A stretch of 38,957 nt of DNA from JAGLSB01 sp023135955 (GTDB taxonomy: Bacteria > Bacteroidota > Bacteroidia > Bacteroidales > GCA-2748055): NCBI GenBank assembly GCA_030673645.1, contig DAOVIO010000021.1, positions 1 to 38,957 of the forward strand, in the 5' to 3' direction. Under the pieces are notes generated by a model. It ran no database searches and was not told the DNA's origin. It saw only the letters and a list, made by a program, of their open reading frames with translations. Shown here piece by piece: positions 8,748 through 16,078 of the stretch. Both the position numbers and the translations under genes were made by a program. Each line of letters opens with the position of its first letter. Within the stretch, counting starts at the first letter, position 1.

Positions 8748-9557
8748 CTATTCTGTTAAGATTTTATCGTAAAAATCGGAATATTCTTCAATATATTTTT
8801 CCGGATCCTGATAATCCAGAATGGGGATGTCTAAATCGCTAATTTGTTGCTCTATAAATTGTGGCAAACTTTCACTTCCCTTAATTATCGCATCAGAATA
8901 CTTAAAAGCAAATTTCGTAAGCTTGTCAAATGTTGGTTTTTCCATCATTTTCAAATCCTCATCCTCAACCCCGTCAAACTTCATCTTTCCAAGGAAATCA
9001 TCTCTGTAAGTTTCATTAAGGGCATTGTCATAAGCCGAAAAAATAACCTTTGAATTGGTAAATAAGGGCTCATCACTATATGATTTTTTAATATATAAAG
9101 GAACTAAACTTGTAAACCAACCATGACAGTGTATAATATCAGGTGACCAACGTAATTTTTTAATTGTTTCCAACACGCCCCTGGCAAAGAAAATCATTCT
9201 TTCATCATTATCCTCAAAATACTTTCCCTCAGGAGATTGAATTGTAGTTTTTCTATGGAAATAATCATCGTTATCTATAAAATATACCTGCATTCGGGCA
9301 GCTTGAATAGAGGCAACCTTAATGATTAATGGATGATCAGAATCGTCAATAATCAGATTCATTCCTGAAAGCCTAATCACCTCATGAAGCTGATTTCTTC
9401 TTTCATTGATATTGCCAAATCGTGGCATGAAAGTTCTAATTTCCCGACCTTTTTCCTGAATACCCTGAGGCAAATATCTGCCAATCAGAGACATTTCAGA
9501 TTCGGGAAGATAGGGCGTTATCTCTTGAGAAATAAACAGAACTTTTGTAGTTTCCAT
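8748..9557 (-). CDS. Glycogen/starch synthase-like protein, N-terminal GT5 domain only
   Basis: The 269-residue protein opens with VLFISQEITPYLPESEMSL, a variant of the GT5 N-terminal segment of GlgA, where KxGGLGDV-type residues bind ADP-glucose. Here the lysine-glycine-glycine loop is replaced (PESEMSLIGRYLP). The segment IIHCHGWFTSLVPLYIK corresponds to the GlgA HxHDW region. Full-length GlgA is about 480 residues; the second Rossmann domain is absent and the stop is in frame with no remnant of it downstream. From memory, short proteins like this are common next to panC in Bacteroidota, so it is probably a family in its own right and not a recent truncation. Whether it has glycosyltransferase activity is doubtful. 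It heads the operon with DUF4270 and glmS. Confidence 0.78.
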   Translation of the reverse strand: METTKVLFISQEITPYLPESEMSLIGRYLPQGIQEKGREIRTFMPRFGNINERRNQLHEVIRLSGMNLIIDDSDHPLIIKVASIQAARMQVYFIDNDDYFHRKTTIQSPEGKYFEDNDERMIFFARGVLETIKKLRWSPDIIHCHGWFTSLVPLYIKKSYSDEPLFTNSKVIFSAYDNALNETYRDDFLGKMKFDGVEDEDLKMMEKPTFDKLTKFAFKYSDAIIKGSESLPQFIEQQISDLDIPILDYQDPEKYIEEYSDFYDKILTE

Positions 9558-9584
9558 AGGAAGTGTATGTTAATAAACGGAGTG

Positions 9585-9592
9585 CAAAGATA
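9585..9592 (-). promoter_or_regulatory. Candidate Bacteroidota -7 promoter box for the glgA-like/DUF4270/glmS operon
   Basis: On the minus strand this reads TATCTTTG, an exact match to the Bacteroidota sigma-ABfr -7 consensus TAnnTTTG. It lies 27 bases upstream of the ATG of the first gene. No clear TTG -33 element is seen at the usual distance, so confidence is moderate. Confidence 0.45.
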
Positions 9593-9711
9593 TTAAAAAT
9601 AATTGAATTATTCAGAATCTATAATTCATGAATCCTATTGAAAAAAAATGAGACTGATCATTTTATCTGTAATTTAATTGGCTATTATCATCTGACTTCA
9701 TTCTTTATCAT

Positions 9712-9719
9712 TAATTTTG
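9712..9719 (+). promoter_or_regulatory. Candidate -7 promoter box for panC
   Basis: The sequence TAATTTTG matches TAnnTTTG exactly and ends 16 bases before the panC ATG, so a transcript starting here would have a leader of only some ten bases. It is divergent from the glgA-like promoter in the 178-bp intergenic gap. A -33 TTG at the standard distance is not evident. Confidence 0.42.
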
Positions 9720-9735
9720 TGTCGAAATTTGAATC

Positions 9736-10578
9736 ATGGAAGTAATTTATAATTTATCTGATTTCAGGGAATATCGCAATTCTTTGGATTCACAATCAAA
9801 AATAATTGGATTTGTTCCTACCATGGGAGCCCTCCATGCGGGTCACCTGTCTCTGGTAGAAAAGGCTAAAAAAAGTAGCGAAATTGTCATTATAAGTATT
9901 TTTGTGAACCCAACTCAGTTCAATGATTCAGCAGATCTAATGAATTATCCAAAAGATATAAAAAAAGATATCGCAAAACTTACTCCTTATAATCCCGATG
10001 TAATATTTATTCCAGGCCTTAAAGATATCTACCCTAAACCAGATACTCGCCAATTTGATTTTGGAAACCTTGATAAGATTATGGAGGGTGAATCGCGTCC
10101 GGGACATTTTAAAGGAGTTGCACAGGTAGTAAGCCGTTTATTTGATATTGTTAGGCCACATAGTGCTTTTTTTGGACAAAAGGATTTTCAACAGCTCGCC
10201 ATTATTAAATCACTAGTAAAACAACTTGATTATAAAATTGAAATAATTTCTTGCCCTATTGTAAGAGAAAAGAACGGTCTTGCCATGAGTTCCAGAAATA
10301 TGTTGCTGTCTGAAGAAGCAAGAAATGTAGCCGGTTTTATATACAAAGTACTATGGGAGGCTAAAGAATCTTATCCATCCTTATTGCCCGAAGAAATTTC
10401 CAAAACGGCAGTAGAAAAATTTAAAAATCACCCTGATTTAAAGCTTATTTATTTTGAAATTATCGACAGTGAAAGTTTAGAATCAGGAAAAGCCTTGAAT
10501 AAAAGCTCAAAATTAGTAGCCTGTGTAGCGGTAAAAATTAATGATGTAAGGCTTATAGATAATCTTATTTTTGTTTAA
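9736..10578 (+). CDS. panC: Pantothenate synthetase (pantoate-beta-alanine ligase)
   Basis: The 280-residue protein shows the HxGH nucleotide-binding motif in PTMGALHAGHLSLV (His34, His37), the VNPTQFN segment, the FFGQKDFQQ region and the MSSRN loop, which together define PanC. It joins pantoate to beta-alanine using ATP, the last step of pantothenate synthesis for coenzyme A. Length matches the family (about 280). The next gene is panD, which makes the beta-alanine substrate, 12 bases downstream. It is a cytoplasmic enzyme and starts the plus-strand unit that runs into the flippase-like gene and rfaE2. Confidence 0.97.
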   Translation: MEVIYNLSDFREYRNSLDSQSKIIGFVPTMGALHAGHLSLVEKAKKSSEIVIISIFVNPTQFNDSADLMNYPKDIKKDIAKLTPYNPDVIFIPGLKDIYPKPDTRQFDFGNLDKIMEGESRPGHFKGVAQVVSRLFDIVRPHSAFFGQKDFQQLAIIKSLVKQLDYKIEIISCPIVREKNGLAMSSRNMLLSEEARNVAGFIYKVLWEAKESYPSLLPEEISKTAVEKFKNHPDLKLIYFEIIDSESLESGKALNKSSKLVACVAVKINDVRLIDNLIFV

Positions 10579-10583
10579 CTTTG
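10576..10583 (+). promoter_or_regulatory. Candidate -7 box overlapping the panC stop, upstream of panD
   Basis: TAACTTTG matches TAnnTTTG exactly; its first three bases are the panC stop codon. It ends 7 bases before the panD ATG, so any transcript from it would be leaderless or nearly so. No -33 TTG is visible at the standard distance, and a chance match in the AT-rich sequence is possible. Confidence 0.3.
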
Positions 10584-10590
10584 TAGCATT

Positions 10591-10941
10591 ATGAATATTG
10601 AAGTTGTAAAATCAAAACTCCACAGGGTTACAATTACTGAAGCTGACCTAAATTACGTTGGAAGTATTACTATAGACGAAGATCTAATGGATGCTGCTAA
10701 CTTAATCGCCAATGAAAAAGTCCAGGTAGTAAACATTAATAATGGAGAAAGACTAGAGACTTATATTATTAAAGGAGAAAGGGGAACAGGGCAAATCTGC
10801 ATGAATGGTCCAGCCGCCAGAAAAGTTGCAGTGGGAGACATTATTATTATCATTTCTTATGCTTCTATGGAATTTGAAGAAGCAAAAAAATATGAGCCCG
10901 TTCTAATCTTCCCCGACACTCATACTAACAAAATAGTATAA
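10591..10941 (+). CDS. panD: Aspartate 1-decarboxylase (pyruvoyl enzyme precursor)
   Basis: The 116-residue protein matches PanD over its full length. The self-cleavage site is visible as YVGSITID, with cleavage between Gly24 and Ser25 creating the pyruvoyl group. The GTGQICMNGPAA segment forms part of the active site. It decarboxylates L-aspartate to beta-alanine for the PanC reaction encoded just upstream. The enzyme family forms cytoplasmic tetramers. No PanM/PanZ maturation factor gene is seen here, which is usual outside enterobacteria. Confidence 0.97.
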   Translation: MNIEVVKSKLHRVTITEADLNYVGSITIDEDLMDAANLIANEKVQVVNINNGERLETYIIKGERGTGQICMNGPAARKVAVGDIIIIISYASMEFEEAKKYEPVLIFPDTHTNKIV

Positions 10942-10949
10942 ACTCTACT

Positions 10950-11960
10950 TTGAAGTCAACCCTGTTAAAAATACTTAAATTTTGTGTATTCCTCAGTATT
11001 GGGGTTTTGCTGTTATATTTTGCTTTCAAGGGAATCGATCTTGAAAATATAAAAGAGGACTTTCGAAATGCAAGATACAACTGGGTTCTTTTATCTTTGG
11101 TATTTGCCTTACTCGCTTTTGTATCAAGGGCTATAAGATGGAACATTCTCATAGAACCGTTAAATTATAAACCACGACTTACTAATACTTTTTATTCGCT
11201 TATGATGGGGTATCTTGCAAATTTTGCCTTCCCTCGTCTGGGTGAGGTAACCCGGTGTGCTAGTTTAGCAAAAAAAGAAAAAATCCCAGTAGATAAATTA
11301 TTTGGAACAGTAATCGTAGAAAGAGTTATTGATCTTTTTTCTTTATTAATCTTATTAGTAATCCTGATTATTTTTCGTTTCGAAAAATTTGGCGCTTTTT
11401 TTAGTGAGATTATTTTCATCCCTCTTGGTGAAAAAATTACAAATACCCTGGAATTCTCCACTTTTGTATGGCTTGGTTTAATAGGAATTTTCATTGCCAT
11501 CCCCGCGCTCTATCTGATCTTCCGTGAAAAATTATCAAACCTAAAAATAATCAGAAAAATAAAAGATATTATTAAAGGTATTATTGAAGGGCTCAAAACC
11601 GTTTACAAGATGAAAAAACGGGGCGCTTTTATTTTTCATTCACTGTTCATTTGGGCCAATTACTGGGCCATGACCTGGGTTGTTGTTTTTGCTCTCCCCA
11701 CTACAGCTCATTTAGGTATAATGGACGGCCTTTTTCTGCTTGTAATTGGAGGCCTGGCAATGGCAGCACCGGTACAGGGAGGAATAGGGGCCTATCATTG
11801 GATTGTTTCCAGAGGTTTGCTTAATGTTTATGATGGCATCGGACTTGAGGACGGACTTGTTTTTGCCACTTTGTCGCATGGATCACAAGCCATTCTGATA
11901 ATTATACTGGGAACTATTTCTTTTTTGATGTTAATTAGGAGAAAAAAGGCTCTTAACTGA
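10950..11960 (+). CDS. Flippase-like / lysylphosphatidylglycerol-synthase TM-domain integral membrane protein
   Basis: The 336-residue protein has about seven to eight hydrophobic segments. The first follows the start (LKFCVFLSIGVLLLYFAF), and the conserved RAIRWNILIEPL and GYLANFAFPRLGEVTRC segments are typical of the YbhN/AglD/MprF-N-like family of lipid-flippase-related membrane proteins. The best start is TTG at 10950, 8 bases after the panD stop; the first in-frame ATG lies inside the GYLANF region and would delete two membrane segments. The cytoplasmic aminoacyl-transferase domain of MprF is absent, so it is not a lysyl-PG synthase. The transported lipid is unknown. It lies between panD and rfaE2, probably in one operon. 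Confidence 0.8.
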   Translation: MKSTLLKILKFCVFLSIGVLLLYFAFKGIDLENIKEDFRNARYNWVLLSLVFALLAFVSRAIRWNILIEPLNYKPRLTNTFYSLMMGYLANFAFPRLGEVTRCASLAKKEKIPVDKLFGTVIVERVIDLFSLLILLVILIIFRFEKFGAFFSEIIFIPLGEKITNTLEFSTFVWLGLIGIFIAIPALYLIFREKLSNLKIIRKIKDIIKGIIEGLKTVYKMKKRGAFIFHSLFIWANYWAMTWVVVFALPTTAHLGIMDGLFLLVIGGLAMAAPVQGGIGAYHWIVSRGLLNVYDGIGLEDGLVFATLSHGSQAILIIILGTISFLMLIRRKKALN

Positions 11961-11993
11961 AAATATTAATCCTGTTATATCAGATAAAATACC

Positions 11994-12473
11994 ATGACAG
12001 CAAGAGAAAAAATAGAGTCCAAAATTATTTCCGCATCCGATTTCTTGAAACTCAGGGATAAAAAAGAAATTAAAAGAAAAATAGTTTTTACAAACGGGTG
12101 CTTTGATATTTTGCATAAAGGACATATTGAATACCTTTCAAAAGCGTCGGAGTTTGGAGAGAATCTGGTTATAGGGTTAAACAGCGATAGTTCAGTGACC
12201 AGGCTAAAGGGAGAAGGAAGACCCGTTCAGGATGAAACATCCCGGGCACTTGTATTAGCTTCCCTGGAATTTGTAGATTTTGTAATTCTTTTTGGAGAAG
12301 ACACTCCCATTGAATTAATTAGTTCAATTAAACCTGATTTTCTAATAAAAGGTGGCGATTACAAACCAGAGAATATTATCGGTTACGATTTTGTTACCAA
12401 AAATGGAGGTGAGGTTTATTGCCTTAATTTCGTTGAAGGATATTCAAGTTCTTATATCATAAGTAAGCAATAA
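11994..12473 (+). CDS. rfaE2: D-glycero-beta-D-manno-heptose 1-phosphate adenylyltransferase
   Basis: The 159-residue protein is a stand-alone nucleotidyltransferase domain. FTNGCFDILHKGHIEYL contains the HxGH motif (41-44), then NSDSSVTRLKGEGRP and LIKGGDY, and near the end the GYSSSYII segment that corresponds to the family's STTxI-type motif. It matches the C-terminal half of the bifunctional HldE/RfaE of enterobacteria. It would activate heptose-1-phosphate with ATP to ADP-heptose for LPS core. The separate kinase half (RfaE1) is not in the window. The ATG is 33 bases after the previous stop. The protein is cytoplasmic. Confidence 0.9.
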   Translation: MTAREKIESKIISASDFLKLRDKKEIKRKIVFTNGCFDILHKGHIEYLSKASEFGENLVIGLNSDSSVTRLKGEGRPVQDETSRALVLASLEFVDFVILFGEDTPIELISSIKPDFLIKGGDYKPENIIGYDFVTKNGGEVYCLNFVEGYSSSYIISKQ

Positions 12474-12568
12474 AGTTGAGATTTTTTGCTCTTATTTTAA
12501 AATTTTTGAAGTAAATATATCTTCAATCCGGATTCTACAAAAGTCATTTTTTTACTACCTTTAAAGCC

Positions 12569-13933
12569 ATGGCAAAAAAGAAAAGTGTATACTTCTGTCA
12601 GAACTGTGGTGCAGAGTCTTCAAAATGGATTGGCCGTTGTCCTGCATGCGGAGAATGGAATACCTATGTTGAAGAAGTTATCAGCAAAAAAATTGAAACC
12701 TCGTATCTCCCCGATAAAAAACAAAGAACAAAGCCTTCCCGATTAAAGGATATTGATGTAGAACAAACTATTCGAATTAAAACTGACGATGAAGAATTTA
12801 ATCGTGTTCTTGGAGGAGGAATTGTTCCTGGTTCCTTAATCCTTATCGGAGGTGAGCCCGGAATTGGAAAATCCACCTTAGTACTTCAGCTTGTCATGAA
12901 TTTGACCAATATCAAATCCCTTTACATTTCAGGTGAGGAAAGTAACCAGCAAATTCGATTGAGGGCAGAGCGACTTGGAGATTTTTCTAAAAGCGAATGT
13001 TTAATCCATACAGAAACACAACTGGAAGCAATTTTAAATATTGCAAGTCAGGAAACGCCGGGTCTATTACTTATTGACTCCATACAAACACTGCATTCTG
13101 AGCGCATAGAATCGTCACCAGGAAGCGTTTCTCAGGTTAGGCATTGTGCCGCAGAATTACTGAAATTTAGCAAGCAAAGTAATGTTCCTGTTGTTATTAT
13201 AGGACATATTACAAAGGATGGCTCAATTGCCGGACCTAAAGTCCTTGAACATATTGTTGATACAGTACTTCAGTTTGAGGGGGATCAACATCATATGTAT
13301 CGAATATTAAGGTCTATGAAAAACCGTTTCGGATCCACAAACGAAATTGGAGTTTATGAAATGCGCAGTTCAGGATTAAAAGAAATATCTAATCCTTCCG
13401 AAATACTAATCAGTCAAAATCTGGAGAGCTTGAGTGGTGTAGCTGTATCTGCTACAATAGAAGGTGTTAGGCCTTTTCTTATTGAAGTTCAGTCCCTTGT
13501 AAGCAATAGTGCATACGCTACCCCTCAAAGGTCAACAACCGGATTTGATCTTCGGCGACTTGGTATGCTTCTCGCTGTATTGGAGAAAAGAGCAAACTTC
13601 AAGCTCCTGACTAAAGATGTATTTCTTAATATTGCAGGCGGAATCAGAGTAGATGACCCGGCAATAGATTTAGCTGTTATTTCTGCCATTCTTTCCTCCA
13701 CAGTAGATATTCCTATTTCTAAAAATACCTGTTTTGCCGGGGAAGTTGGCCTTTCCGGGGAAATAAGACCTGTAAACCGATTGGAACAGAGGATTTCGGA
13801 GGCTGAAAAAATGGGATTCAGCAACATGATATTATCAAGTTATAGTGAAAAAGGCATTGATTTTGACAAATTTAAAATCAAATTAAATTTCGTTTCCAAA
13901 GTTCAACAATTACCAAAAAAATTATTTGGATAA
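12569..13933 (+). CDS. radA: DNA repair protein RadA
   Basis: The 454-residue protein has an N-terminal C4 zinc finger (Cys10, Cys13, Cys24, Cys27), a RecA-like ATPase core with Walker A GEPGIGKST (95-103), the RadA-specific KNRFG motif (251-255) and a C-terminal Lon-protease-like domain lacking proteolytic function in this family. RadA helps branch migration of recombination intermediates. Length is typical (about 455). A 95-bp gap separates it from rfaE2, and TACCTTTA just before the start is a one-mismatch -7 box, so it may have its own promoter. The small unknown gene follows 11 bases after its stop. Confidence 0.96.
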   Translation: MAKKKSVYFCQNCGAESSKWIGRCPACGEWNTYVEEVISKKIETSYLPDKKQRTKPSRLKDIDVEQTIRIKTDDEEFNRVLGGGIVPGSLILIGGEPGIGKSTLVLQLVMNLTNIKSLYISGEESNQQIRLRAERLGDFSKSECLIHTETQLEAILNIASQETPGLLLIDSIQTLHSERIESSPGSVSQVRHCAAELLKFSKQSNVPVVIIGHITKDGSIAGPKVLEHIVDTVLQFEGDQHHMYRILRSMKNRFGSTNEIGVYEMRSSGLKEISNPSEILISQNLESLSGVAVSATIEGVRPFLIEVQSLVSNSAYATPQRSTTGFDLRRLGMLLAVLEKRANFKLLTKDVFLNIAGGIRVDDPAIDLAVISAILSSTVDIPISKNTCFAGEVGLSGEIRPVNRLEQRISEAEKMGFSNMILSSYSEKGIDFDKFKIKLNFVSKVQQLPKKLFG

Positions 13934-13944
13934 TTATTATTGCT

Positions 13945-14412
13945 ATGAATGGAGTGCCACTATTTAAAAAAGATTATAAACCAACAACAAATATTTTTGA
14001 GGTTAAAAAACCTGATATTGTTTCAGGGGCGGTCTATTATTTTGAAACAGATAGTAAACTTGTTTATCAGGTAACTTTCGGGAAGAAGAAAAATAATTAC
14101 CTTGGAAACATTGTAAATTTCAGCGTTCTTTCTGAGGAATATGAAGATGAATATTCAGAAACAAATCGTGGTGAAGTTTATATGATTATTTCTACAATGA
14201 TTGAGATTTTAAAATCGTACCATGAAGCTCACCCCTATTCAAATTCCTATGAGTTTTCAGGAGAGTATAAAGATGATGAAGACAGGTCTAATCCTAGTAT
14301 CCGTACACGTTTGTATATTCGAACTGCTTATAAATTTGTGGATATGAATTATTGGGAATTGAGTCTGGAGAGAAATAAAGTTGTACTATCAAGAAAAGTC
14401 AGAGATGACTGA
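13945..14412 (+). CDS. Conserved-looking hypothetical protein, 155 aa
   Basis: I do not recognise this 155-residue protein with certainty. It has no signal peptide, membrane segment or P-loop. The features seen are an aromatic, acidic sequence with a central EVYMIISTMIEILKSYHEAH helix-like segment and an RTRLYIRTAYKF segment near the C-terminus. That layout faintly recalls small Bacteroidota proteins grouped as DUF6934, but I would not assign it. It starts 11 bases after radA, and its last 8 bases overlap the ABC ATPase gene, so it is probably translated from the radA transcript. It is likely a soluble cytoplasmic protein of unknown role. Confidence 0.7.
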   Translation: MNGVPLFKKDYKPTTNIFEVKKPDIVSGAVYYFETDSKLVYQVTFGKKKNNYLGNIVNFSVLSEEYEDEYSETNRGEVYMIISTMIEILKSYHEAHPYSNSYEFSGEYKDDEDRSNPSIRTRLYIRTAYKFVDMNYWELSLERNKVVLSRKVRDD

Positions 14413-16069
14413 GCCTATTCTTGAAATAAGTAATCTCGTACTTGAAGTAATTCCTTCTTCACAAAGGATTCTTAAAGGTATTAACCTTAGGCTTAAAAAG
14501 GCAAAGTTAACGGGAATTGTTGGGGAGTCGGGATCGGGAAAAACCATGACAGCCTTGAGCATAATGGGATTACTACCTAATAAATTAAAGATAAGCAGTG
14601 GCGAAATCATTTTCCATCGCGATAACCAATCGTCTTTTTCTTTGCTCAATCAAAATGACATCAGAAGAGTCCGCGGTAAAGAAATAAGTATGATCTTTCA
14701 GGAACCCATGTCATCCCTAAATCCTTCCATGACCTGTGGAACTCAAATTGAAGAAGTATTGAGAATCCATTCATCTCTAGAGAGAAAAATAAGAAAGGAA
14801 AAAGTTCTTCACCTGCTTGAAAAAGTAAAGCTCCCCGATCCTGAAAAAGCCAGCATTTCATATCCTCATCAACTTTCAGGTGGGCAGTTACAAAGAATAA
14901 TGATTTCAATGGCTTTAGCTGTAAAACCTGCTTTATTGATTGCTGACGAGCCCACAACAGCATTGGATGTTACGGTACAAAAGGAAATCCTATTGTTATT
15001 AAAAGATTTGCAGAAAGAATATGCCCTTTCTATACTTTTCATCACTCATGATCTACGAATTTTAAAAGAAATTGCAGATGATATTATTGTCATGAAAGAA
15101 GGTGAAATAATAGAGAATGGAGAAAGTAACCGCATTTTTAACAATCCGGAGAAACCTTATACAAAAGGATTAATCGCATGTCAGCCTTCACTTGAAAAAC
15201 GCCCGGAAAAACTTCTGACAGTAAATGATTTTGAACAAGGAAATCTCTCTCACCCAAAGGAAAAGGCCAGAATTGATTATTCCACATCAGAAATTATCCT
15301 TCAAATAAAAAACCTAAACCTGAGTTATTTAAGTGCAGATATTTATGGTCGCAAGAAATTTTTTACTGCACTGAAAAATATTGATCTTAAAGTTTTTCAA
15401 GGTGAAACACTTGGTTTGGTTGGGGAGTCGGGATGCGGAAAAACAAGCCTCGGGAAAACAATTCTGGGATTGGTTAAGGCACAGTCTGGCGATATTTGGT
15501 ATAAGAACAATAATCTACCGGAATTAACAGACAAGGAATTCAGGAAATTCAGAAAGAATATCCAGGTTGTTTTTCAGGATCCCTATTCATCACTAAACCC
15601 GAGAATTAAAATTAAGACAATGCTTTTTGAGGCTAGAAAGCTTCATTTTTCTAAGGAAAAATATTCTGAAAGTCTGATTCAAATTCAGCAACTTATTTTA
15701 AATACTGGCTTAAATATTGATTCTTTAGAAAAGTATCCGCATGAATTTTCAGGAGGACAACGACAAAGGCTGGGAATTGCAAGAGCACTTGCTACTGAAC
15801 CTGAATTTCTTGTGCTTGATGAAGCAGTATCTGCATTAGATGTTTCTATTCAGGCTCAAATACTCAACTTGCTGAATGATTTGAAAGAAAAATATAAATT
15901 AAGCTACATATTTATTTCACATGATTTATCGGTTGTTAAACACATGTCAGATCGTATTATTATCATGCAGAATGGAGAAATTACTGAAGAAGGAGACCCT
16001 GACAAAATTTATAAGCATCCGAAATCAGACTATACCCGTACGCTTATTAACTCTATACCCGGGAGCTAA
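14405..16069 (+). CDS. Peptide/nickel-type ABC transporter ATP-binding protein with two fused ATPase domains
   Basis: The 554-residue protein contains two complete ABC ATPase domains. The first has Walker A GESGSGKT (40-47), signature LSGGQLQR and Walker B LLIADEP; the second has Walker A GESGCGKT (340-347), signature FSGGQRQR and Walker B FLVLDEA. The linker GLIACQPSLEKRP corresponds to the C-terminal oligopeptide-transporter extension. This is the DppD-DppF fusion layout of YejF/GsiA-type importers. The ATG at 14405 is preferred; an in-frame TTG at 14381 would only add eight unrelated residues. The gene overlaps the preceding one by 8 bases. The permeases and binding protein are not in the window. 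Convergent with the PBP1A gene, 9 bases apart. Confidence 0.9.
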   Translation: MTEPILEISNLVLEVIPSSQRILKGINLRLKKAKLTGIVGESGSGKTMTALSIMGLLPNKLKISSGEIIFHRDNQSSFSLLNQNDIRRVRGKEISMIFQEPMSSLNPSMTCGTQIEEVLRIHSSLERKIRKEKVLHLLEKVKLPDPEKASISYPHQLSGGQLQRIMISMALAVKPALLIADEPTTALDVTVQKEILLLLKDLQKEYALSILFITHDLRILKEIADDIIVMKEGEIIENGESNRIFNNPEKPYTKGLIACQPSLEKRPEKLLTVNDFEQGNLSHPKEKARIDYSTSEIILQIKNLNLSYLSADIYGRKKFFTALKNIDLKVFQGETLGLVGESGCGKTSLGKTILGLVKAQSGDIWYKNNNLPELTDKEFRKFRKNIQVVFQDPYSSLNPRIKIKTMLFEARKLHFSKEKYSESLIQIQQLILNTGLNIDSLEKYPHEFSGGQRQRLGIARALATEPEFLVLDEAVSALDVSIQAQILNLLNDLKEKYKLSYIFISHDLSVVKHMSDRIIIMQNGEITEEGDPDKIYKHPKSDYTRTLINSIPGS

Positions 16070-16078
16070 TCAATTTAT

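Noticed and set aside
8748..9557. Frameshifted or decayed full-length glgA
   Set aside because: The stop is followed after 7 bases by an intact DUF4270 gene and no trace of the C-terminal Rossmann domain exists in any frame; a stable short form is more likely.
10950..11960. Lysylphosphatidylglycerol synthase (MprF)
   Set aside because: Only the membrane flippase-like domain is present; the cytoplasmic aminoacyl-transfer domain is missing, so the enzymatic name is not justified.
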